From positions 1 through 25,626 of the forward strand of contig JBBSDW010000025.1 in assembly GCA_038240295.1 (NCBI GenBank): a stretch of 25,626 bases of DNA, written 5' to 3'. The notes under the pieces are model-generated. The model was not told where the DNA came from, did not search any database, and saw nothing but the letters and a program-made list of their open reading frames with translations. Position 1 is the first letter of the stretch; each line of letters begins with the position of its first letter. This document shows, one piece after another, positions 16,460-22,936 of this stretch. Source of the stretch: JABDDM01 sp038240295. Lineage in GTDB: Bacteria > Bacteroidota > Ignavibacteria > Palsa-1295. A program made the position numbers and the translations under genes.

Positions 16460-16993
16460 ATGACAAGAACTTCTGATTCTACTCCCTCCGATCTGGGATC
16501 TGTCGACAAACGGACCGCCATCGGACCAAGCGAGGGTGCCGATCTGGGGCCTGCAGGAACCACAAAACCGTCCGCGGGGAGTAGGTCCGCAAGTCGAAAA
16601 ATGCAGCTGCAAGGCAAAAATATCTTGATCGTTGACGACTACGCAGATGCACGCGAGCTGCTCGAATTCTTACTTACACGAAACGGTGCAGCCGTTACCA
16701 GTGCCGCATCAGCTGAAGAGGTACTTCGGTTGCTCGAAACGAAAACATTCGACGTGTTGATCAGTGATATCGAAATGCCAGGTATGGATGGGTTCACGCT
16801 TATCAAGAAAATACGCGAGCGCGAGACAAGCACCGCGCGCCACTTGCCTGCGATCGCGCTCAGCGCGCACGCTCGGCAAACCGATAAGGACTGGGCAGCC
16901 GAGATGGGATTCGACTCTCACATGAGCAAGCCGTTCGATCCTGACGAATTATACGAACGGATCCTGCAAGTGACAACTGCCGCCACCGGCTGA
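16460..16993 (+). CDS. Single-domain response regulator (receiver) with low-complexity N-terminus
   Basis: This 177-aa protein consists of about 50 residues of Ser/Thr/Gly-rich linker-like sequence followed by a complete receiver domain: ILIVDDYADA (acidic pocket), phosphoacceptor D103 in ISDIEMPGMDGF, the conserved SAHA region and the lysine in MSKPF. There is no output domain, so it likely acts by protein contact or as a phosphate relay. Its receiver is about two thirds identical (about 85 of 125 positions by eye) to the C-terminal receiver of the hybrid kinase two genes downstream. ATG at 16601 (MQLQGKN) is an alternative start that would omit the linker. Confidence 0.93.
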   Translation: MTRTSDSTPSDLGSVDKRTAIGPSEGADLGPAGTTKPSAGSRSASRKMQLQGKNILIVDDYADARELLEFLLTRNGAAVTSAASAEEVLRLLETKTFDVLISDIEMPGMDGFTLIKKIRERETSTARHLPAIALSAHARQTDKDWAAEMGFDSHMSKPFDPDELYERILQVTTAATG

Positions 16994-16999
16994 AATTGC

Positions 17000-17015
17000 T
17001 GGCGTGATTCTTGTC
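17000..17015 (+). promoter_or_regulatory. Second sigma-54-like -24/-12 element, upstream of the FIST gene
   Basis: TGGCGTGATTCTTGTC matches the element at 16391-16406 at 15 of 16 bases, with the same GG-N10-GT spacing. It sits in the 82-bp gap between the response regulator and the FIST gene, 60 bp before the ATG, so it could drive FIST and kinase separately from the regulator. Confidence 0.4.
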
Positions 17016-17075
17016 GGTTTCAGATGCTCTAATCACTGTATATCTGTAGGTCAACCATCCAAGAAACCTTCATCT

Positions 17076-18242
17076 ATGACCCGAACGACTGTATCGTACT
17101 CCTCGAAAGCCGACGCCGCAGCGACAAGCACGGATCTCTCTGAGCAGATTAAGAAGAATTTTGGCGACCTGGTCCCAAACGCGCTTGTCGTATTTGCCTC
17201 TCCGAAATACGATTATAAAGCGCTTTTAGAAGGTTTGAAGTCAGGCACGAAGTCAGAGTTGATCGTAGGTTGCTCTTCGGCTGGAGAATTCACCACGGAT
17301 GAGCAAGGCGAAGGCGCGGTCTCGGCGATGGCGCTTTGGAGCAACGAGATGCGGTTCCAGGCCGCAATTGCAATGAACGTTCAACAGGATCCCGTAAAAG
17401 CTGCTGCTGGGCTTCTGAAGTCGTTCAATGGGCTCGATGATGAAACCTATATTTTCAAATCGGCGCTTGTGCTTACTGATGCCCTGGTGGGATATGTCGA
17501 TCAGATGCTCGAAGACCTCACGCTCGCGACCGGAGGCAACTACAGGTTTTTTGGAGGAGGCGCAGGCGACGACGCAAAATTTTCAACCACACATGTTTTT
17601 TGCGGTACTCAGGTCGAAACGAATGCCGTAGTTGCGCTTGAGATCCTTTCGAATAAACCACTGGGCATTGGCGTTCGTCACGGATGGCAGCCGGCCAGCG
17701 ACGCCTACCGTGTAACAGCCAGCGAGGGTATGAAACTCATCAGCTTGAATGCAATTCCCGCGGCCGACGTATTCGCATCCTACGCAGAAAGGACCGATCA
17801 AAAGTTCGATCGGAAAGATCCCGTCCCATTTTTTCTCCATAATGTCATTGGGATACAGGCCGGTGATAGCCATAAACTTCGTGTTCCTCTTGTGGTTAGC
17901 GATGACGGATCGATCTCGTGCGCTGCCGAGGTGCCAACCGGCTCCATCGTGCACATAATGAAAGCGACGAGCGCCTCGAGCGCAAAGGCAGCGGAAGAAG
18001 CAACACTCGATGCGATCGGCCAACTGAACGGAAGCGCACCAAGCGCCGCACTTTTCTTCGACTGCGTAGCAACCAGGCTTCGCATGGGCAAAGAATTCGG
18101 ACTCGAGATGGATGCGCTTCGCGGGCTTCTCGATCCCGCCAAATATGCAGGCTGCAATACCTACGGGCAGATCGCACGCACCGATGGCCAATTCAGTGGA
18201 TTTCATAACTGCACCGCAGTCGTCTGCGTGATACCGGAGTGA
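17076..18242 (+). CDS. FIST-domain sensory protein
   Basis: This 388-aa protein has FIST_N (residues 1 to about 210: NALVVFASPKYDYKALLEGL, LIVGCSSAGEF, FFGGGAGDDAKF) and FIST_C (VIGIQAGDSHKLRVPLVV, then FFDCVATRLRMGKEF, CNTYGQIARTDGQFSGFHNCTAVVCVI). FIST domains are cytoplasmic small-ligand sensors, thought to bind amino acids or similar molecules, and are often fused to kinases or chemoreceptors. Here the domain stands alone, seven bases upstream of the hybrid kinase, so it is probably the split sensor subunit of that kinase. An in-frame GTG at 17004 exists, but the ATG at 17076 fits the domain start and leaves the upstream promoter-like element outside the gene. Confidence 0.92.
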   Translation: MTRTTVSYSSKADAAATSTDLSEQIKKNFGDLVPNALVVFASPKYDYKALLEGLKSGTKSELIVGCSSAGEFTTDEQGEGAVSAMALWSNEMRFQAAIAMNVQQDPVKAAAGLLKSFNGLDDETYIFKSALVLTDALVGYVDQMLEDLTLATGGNYRFFGGGAGDDAKFSTTHVFCGTQVETNAVVALEILSNKPLGIGVRHGWQPASDAYRVTASEGMKLISLNAIPAADVFASYAERTDQKFDRKDPVPFFLHNVIGIQAGDSHKLRVPLVVSDDGSISCAAEVPTGSIVHIMKATSASSAKAAEEATLDAIGQLNGSAPSAALFFDCVATRLRMGKEFGLEMDALRGLLDPAKYAGCNTYGQIARTDGQFSGFHNCTAVVCVIPE

Positions 18243-18249
18243 ACTCTAC

Positions 18250-19980
18250 ATGGTCCGTGATTTCAGGGAGTCGCTTTTTTATGAGCTCGTTCGACCTCAC
18301 GTAGAGCAAGAGACCGCGACGCACCGGGCTGCGGCCGCGCAAGCAGTCGCGGAGTCATTCGGCGCGCGCTCCTTCATGCTGTTTCTGTATGATGGGGAGG
18401 TCAACGCGCTCCTGCCGGCCCCGGGATTTCCGCAAACCTTAATTGCCGCAGGCCGCTGGCAGAACTTCCTGCGCGAGGTGCTTAATGGGAAACCCTCCAT
18501 CACTACACTTCCCGATCCTGCCACGGGCGAAGAGTTGCCAGCGTGCGGGATCAGAGCGCATGATCGGAGCATCGGAGTCTTTCTCGATTGTACACTCACC
18601 GATGACGATACCGATCTGGTAAGAAGTTACCTTCCATTTGTTGCCGCAGCATTGCGCGGCGAAGATGCTGCGCTCAGAGCACGCGGCGAGGTTCGCGCTG
18701 CGCAACTTGCCTCGCGCACAGCAGAACATCTTGCCCAAACCCTCGATAAAACTCGTGGCGCGCTGCAGCATGCTCTGCACGACGCCGCCAAGGCAAATCG
18801 ATCGAAAGATGAATTTCTCGCGATCGTCTCCCACGAGCTTCGCGCACCGCTTACTGCGATCCTCGGCTGGAGCCAAATACTCATCGAAGGAGGATTGAAG
18901 CCTGAGGACTCGCAGATGGCCTTCAAGACCATCGAACGGAGCGCAAAAGTGCAGGCAGAGCTCATCGAAGATCTCCTCGACTATGGACGAGTCATCTCGG
19001 GGAAGGTTCGCTTGACGATGCAAAAGGTCTTGCTCGCTGAGATACTGGCTGCTGCTGTACAAACGGTCGAACCGGCGGCGCAGACACGAGGGGTGGCGAT
19101 CATTCAAAACATCGATCCGAATGTCGGTGAGATTTCCGGCGACCCCAGCCGTCTGCAGCAGATCGTCTGGAATTTGCTTACGAATGCCATCAAATTTACG
19201 AATGCGGGCGGGACCATTGAGGTCGCGCTCAGCCGCGAAGAAACAGGAGTCATCTTGACCGTTTCTGATACTGGCAAGGGCATCGCTCACGACTTTCTCC
19301 CGTATGTCTTTGAGCGCTTCCGACAGGCCGATGCCTCGACGACTCGACAGACAGGCGGACTCGGCCTCGGGCTTGCGATCGTCAAGAATCTTGTCGAGAT
19401 GCATGGTGCGCACATTGAGGCGTCAAGCGATGGGCTCGGGAAGGGCTCCACATTCACGATCCATTTTCCTCTTTCGCTGCCACCGGTAGTTGTAGAAACG
19501 AAAGCAGCGGCAAACGAGAGCGCCAATGGAAAAGCGACTCAAGCCATCATGCCGCTTCCGGATACGAGATCGCGCGAGCTTCGAAAGACTGTTCTGGCGG
19601 CTAAGAGGATTCTTGTGGTTGATGACAATGCTGATGCGCGCGGACTTCTCGATTCGCTGTTGACTCGAAGTGGCGGAGCCGTCACGCCGGCAGAGTCAGC
19701 CCAGGAAGTCCTCTCACTTTTGGAATCATTCAATTACGATATCCTTATCAGCGATATCGAAATGCCGGAGATGGATGGCTTCACCCTGATCAAGACCATT
19801 CGCGAACGCGAGCTCGCTACGGGCCACCGGATGCCTGCTATCGCGCTCAGTGCGCATGCACGACAGGCCGATAAGGATCATGCCATCAAGATGGGATTCG
19901 ATCACCACATGAGTAAGCCCTTCGACCCAGCGAGGTTAATCGATCGAATCGTCGAAGTGACTGCGGGCGCAATAGCCTGA
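18250..19980 (+). CDS. Hybrid histidine kinase with C-terminal receiver domain
   Basis: This 576-aa soluble protein has an N-terminal GAF-like region (about 1-145: FGARSFMLFLYDGEVNALLP ... IGVFLDCTLTDDDTDLVRSYLPFVAAAL), a helical linker, HisKA with H195 in VSHELRAPLTAILGW, HATPase with NLLTNAIKF, VSDTGKGI and GGLGLGLAIV, and a receiver (from about 454) with D502 in ISDIEMPEMDGF. There is no membrane helix, so it senses a cytoplasmic cue, likely through the FIST protein encoded just before it. Its receiver is a recent-looking duplicate of the free regulator. No DNA-binding output gene lies nearby. Confidence 0.96.
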   Translation: MVRDFRESLFYELVRPHVEQETATHRAAAAQAVAESFGARSFMLFLYDGEVNALLPAPGFPQTLIAAGRWQNFLREVLNGKPSITTLPDPATGEELPACGIRAHDRSIGVFLDCTLTDDDTDLVRSYLPFVAAALRGEDAALRARGEVRAAQLASRTAEHLAQTLDKTRGALQHALHDAAKANRSKDEFLAIVSHELRAPLTAILGWSQILIEGGLKPEDSQMAFKTIERSAKVQAELIEDLLDYGRVISGKVRLTMQKVLLAEILAAAVQTVEPAAQTRGVAIIQNIDPNVGEISGDPSRLQQIVWNLLTNAIKFTNAGGTIEVALSREETGVILTVSDTGKGIAHDFLPYVFERFRQADASTTRQTGGLGLGLAIVKNLVEMHGAHIEASSDGLGKGSTFTIHFPLSLPPVVVETKAAANESANGKATQAIMPLPDTRSRELRKTVLAAKRILVVDDNADARGLLDSLLTRSGGAVTPAESAQEVLSLLESFNYDILISDIEMPEMDGFTLIKTIRERELATGHRMPAIALSAHARQADKDHAIKMGFDHHMSKPFDPARLIDRIVEVTAGAIA

Positions 19981-19987
19981 TGGCGCC
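19966..19987 (+). terminator. Weak hairpin at the end of the kinase gene
   Basis: GGCGC and GCGCC form a 5-bp stem with a 12-base loop across the kinase stop codon, within the only 24 bp separating it from the convergent T9SS-type gene. There is no clear T-tract after it, so it is a doubtful terminator. Confidence 0.2.
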
Positions 19988-20004
19988 TTCCTCATTTCGA
20001 AGCA

Positions 20005-22200
20005 CTACCGCTCAACGATAATCCTGCGTGTGTCAGGCAAACCATGAGAACTGATCGAACGCAAGTAGTAAACGCCGGACGTGAGGTTTGAAACATCCAG
20101 CGAAGTTTGTTGCTCGGTAGTAGCGCTCCGCTTACGTTCTCTACCCATAGCGTCGAACAATTGGAGGGCAATAAGATCGTGGGTTGAATTTTCGAATTCA
20201 ATATGGAGGGTCGTTGCAACTGGCGTGGGCACAACTGTTAGAATCCTCCCGATCGGAACGCCACGCATATATTGAAGCAGCGTTGTATCACCGCACAGGT
20301 TGGTACGGATCACGTGCACAATGTCTGTCGGAGATGATTGCGCGATACATCTACCACCAGTTGAAGCGATCGTAACCGAAGCAAGCGAAACACTTGTCGA
20401 TGCAGAGTCGACGAGAATGATCCGGCATCGAAGCCAACCGATCAGAAGTTCGCCGTTGAGATTTATTCCTGCGGAAGCGGTCAGCGTCGCAGTAACATGA
20501 TCGGGACCCATCGTCAGCGATGAAGCGCTGAGGCTCGATATCGCCGAAACAAAATTGATGGGCTTGAGTAGATCTTCATTGAAACGGTATTCGAGGATGA
20601 TCGATGTTGGTCCAATTTGATTGGACTGCGAACTTGAGAGATAGACCGGGATCGCAATTGTATCACCTGCGACCCCACTTATCGTCGAAGGTTTTTCGTG
20701 TACTGCGATCACAGGACCACTATAGGGCTTTACTGAAAGGATGATCGGAAACGTAGTGTCGGTCGTTTCATATTCGTCGTCGATAAAATTTGCATGCACA
20801 ACGAGATTTCGGATGCCCGATCGCGATGGCTTAACGATCGCGAATGCTGTGTCGGGCAGACCATCGGTATTCCAGTGATGAACCGTCCGCTGCGTATACT
20901 CCCCCGGATCAAGTCCATCGATCTTTACACCAAGAAATTTCAAGTAATTGCAACTCATATTCTGGACCATGACCTGCATAGAAGCAGTGTCACATTGCGT
21001 CACGCGAAGCGTGTCAATGGTGTTATCCGAAAAGAGATGATCGACGACAAACCGGCTTTGAAACATCTCGTGCGAAAGCGTGCCGTCGCCGCCTGTCGTT
21101 GTTTTCCATAGCCGACCGTTAAGATCTGTTGCATACACCACCGCGCCATGACCAACTACCGACAGGTTCTGGTAATCCTCGTCGTCAAGTTCTTCGAAAT
21201 CGGGACCAGGGATGAACTGCCAGTTTCTGCCCAAATTTGTGCTACGAAGCACACCCCGACCGGGAGATTGAAGATTGGCGGACGAAACGTATTGTACGCA
21301 AGCATTGCCTGAGACCCATGCTCCAATCTCCTTACTGGCCAGCGAAACATTGGCCGTACTAAAATTCAGCGCCGAGTGGAGCAGTGTATATGTGTCGGAG
21401 GTCTGATCGTTGTCCGAGACGTATTGCGCGATCAGATCGGTGCGGTGCGCCGCAGAAAAAACGGCAACCATTGGCCAGGGCTGCGTCGAAGTTAGCAACT
21501 TTCGAGAATTCCACGAGATGCCGGCGTCGGTCGAAAAGATGAGGTGAGAACTCAACTGGGCATCAAAATAGATCGCCGAGATCTGTCCTTCTTTGTTGCC
21601 GGTGACATACTGATACTGCGGCACTTCACCCTGGAGCATACCAGGCACCGCTGTCAGCGTAGACCAATCTTTGCCGCTATTTCTCGATATAAAAAGTCTC
21701 TGGTTGTTCGGTTGACCGAACTGAGCGTTCGGGTTGACCTCGGATGCACAGACGAGAGAATCAAAGGCGTAGACAGAGCCAAAAGAGAGCGAGTCCGCAG
21801 TGACTCGCTTCCAGCTCGTCCCTGTGTCTCGCGTTTCATAGATGCCGCCATCGCCTGCAACACCTGATTGCGATGTGGCCGCGAGATAGCCATGACTGAT
21901 ACTGACAAAAGAAAGCTGGGTAATCGAACAGATCAGGTTCGATCCGAACGATAGCGTCTTCCATGTTTGGCCGCCATCAATCGTCCGAGCAAGTGAGGGC
22001 GGAGCATTCGTAGGATAGAGTGCACCGCTAAAGACGAACCCTTCCGGAAAAACGAACCCGATCTCCGGATTGAGAAAATAGGGCGCAGGAACCTGACTCA
22101 GCGGAGCATTCAGCAGTTGCCAATCCTGAGCCCGAGCCGAGGAGAAGTTGCAAAGAAGGCAGAAAAATACGATCCGCAAGATCCGAATGCGCTTAAGCAT
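20005..22200 (-). CDS. Secreted BNR-repeat protein with cohesin-like segment and T9SS type A sorting domain
   Basis: This 731-aa protein begins with a signal peptide (RILRIVFFCLLCNFSSARAQ). Residues to about 370 hold BNR-like repeats (ARTIDGGQTWKTL, YETRDTGTSWKRV, FISRNSGKDWSTL, FSTDAGISWNSR, LRSTNLGRNWQFI). A middle region of about 130 residues (VAGDTIAIPVYLSSSQ ... ILEYRFNEDLLKP ... LLIGWLRCRIIL) reads like a cohesin/dockerin-type beta-sandwich. The last about 80 residues (VVPTPVATTLHIEF ... LQLFDAMGRERKR ... LDVSNLTSGVYYLRS ... RRIIVER) are a T9SS type A sorting domain. It is exported and surface-attached or released; the ligand is unknown. It converges with the kinase gene and is separated from the HAD gene by 116 bp that contains a hairpin. 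Confidence 0.9.
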   Translation of the reverse strand: MLKRIRILRIVFFCLLCNFSSARAQDWQLLNAPLSQVPAPYFLNPEIGFVFPEGFVFSGALYPTNAPPSLARTIDGGQTWKTLSFGSNLICSITQLSFVSISHGYLAATSQSGVAGDGGIYETRDTGTSWKRVTADSLSFGSVYAFDSLVCASEVNPNAQFGQPNNQRLFISRNSGKDWSTLTAVPGMLQGEVPQYQYVTGNKEGQISAIYFDAQLSSHLIFSTDAGISWNSRKLLTSTQPWPMVAVFSAAHRTDLIAQYVSDNDQTSDTYTLLHSALNFSTANVSLASKEIGAWVSGNACVQYVSSANLQSPGRGVLRSTNLGRNWQFIPGPDFEELDDEDYQNLSVVGHGAVVYATDLNGRLWKTTTGGDGTLSHEMFQSRFVVDHLFSDNTIDTLRVTQCDTASMQVMVQNMSCNYLKFLGVKIDGLDPGEYTQRTVHHWNTDGLPDTAFAIVKPSRSGIRNLVVHANFIDDEYETTDTTFPIILSVKPYSGPVIAVHEKPSTISGVAGDTIAIPVYLSSSQSNQIGPTSIILEYRFNEDLLKPINFVSAISSLSASSLTMGPDHVTATLTASAGINLNGELLIGWLRCRIILVDSASTSVSLASVTIASTGGRCIAQSSPTDIVHVIRTNLCGDTTLLQYMRGVPIGRILTVVPTPVATTLHIEFENSTHDLIALQLFDAMGRERKRSATTEQQTSLDVSNLTSGVYYLRSISSHGLPDTRRIIVER

Positions 22201-22213
22201 CGATTTTTAGCAT

Positions 22214-22257
22214 GAGGAAGATTTACTTTAGACGAGCGCGAGCAGACGATCTTCCTC
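22214..22257. repeat. Perfect 9-bp inverted repeat in the leader of the T9SS-type gene
   Basis: GAGGAAGAT (22214-22222) and ATCTTCCTC (22249-22257) are perfect inverted repeats around a 26-base loop. They lie 14-57 bp before the ATG of the 731-aa protein, just downstream of a TATATT (minus strand, 22258-22263) that could be a -10 box, so they would fold at the 5' end of the message. Alternatively they end the transcript of the HAD gene. A six-codon ATG frame (22193-22213, minus strand) begins right after the stem and overlaps the true start. Confidence 0.5.
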
Positions 22258-22316
22258 AATATAATGCTTTTGAAGCGCGATGGTTACAGCACTCGAATAG
22301 AATCTTCTCACGCAAG

Positions 22317-22928
22317 TTAGAGTGTGACGCCAAACGTCGCAAGCTTCGCCTTCAACTGATCGGCGCCGGTAAAGAGGATCGTATTAAAATTTCGTTCTCG
22401 TGCAAGTTCGAGATTGAACTCGCGATCGTCGATGAAAATGCATTCGTTGGCATCTTTTTGCGTCACGCTGAGCGCCAATTCGTACATGGCCGCTTCCGGT
22501 TTGCGAAGACCGACGTTGCCGGAATTGAAGAACATGGTAAAATATTTCTTCAATCCGAATTCCTTGATGCGGTAGTCGTTCAACTCTCGCGATTCGTTGT
22601 TGAGCGTTGCCAGCAGGCATTTGTTTTGGTTCCGAAGCTGCAGCAAGAGTGCGATCGATTCCGGCATCGCTTTCGACTGAGCGTAGATGAATTGCACGAA
22701 GTCCTCATTCGTGAACGAACGCTCCTTATAAAAAACTGCGAGCTTCAAATATTTGTCCAGCGATAATTTTCCAGATTCAAGATCATCCACCAGTGCCTCG
22801 TGACGATGCTGGAATTCCTTCGCGTCGAGCTCGAATTTCTCGACCGCCCTCGTTCGTGCCACCAGATCCCATCCGTTCGAAAGAACAACTCCACCAAGAT
22901 CGAAAAAGAGTGCGGTGATCGCTTCCAT
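22317..22928 (-). CDS. HAD-superfamily hydrolase, subfamily IA (YihX/phosphatase-like)
   Basis: This roughly 203-aa protein has HAD motif I FFDLGGVVLSNGW (nucleophile Asp10 from this start, second Asp replaced by Gly as in YihX-like 'FDLGG' members), motif II around LLATLNNE, motif III Lys in GLRKPEAAMYELAL and motif IV FIDDREFN. An all-helical cap lies between motifs I and II. I start at ATG 22928, where the domain begins, 8 bp after the GH15 stop; the open frame reaches 22973 inside that gene. YihX-type enzymes dephosphorylate sugar phosphates such as alpha-glucose 1-phosphate. Its place beside a glucan-cleaving enzyme makes a sugar-phosphate substrate attractive, as inference. Confidence 0.88.
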   Translation of the reverse strand: MEAITALFFDLGGVVLSNGWDLVARTRAVEKFELDAKEFQHRHEALVDDLESGKLSLDKYLKLAVFYKERSFTNEDFVQFIYAQSKAMPESIALLLQLRNQNKCLLATLNNESRELNDYRIKEFGLKKYFTMFFNSGNVGLRKPEAAMYELALSVTQKDANECIFIDDREFNLELARERNFNTILFTGADQLKAKLATFGVTL

Positions 22929-22936
22929 GCTGAAGG

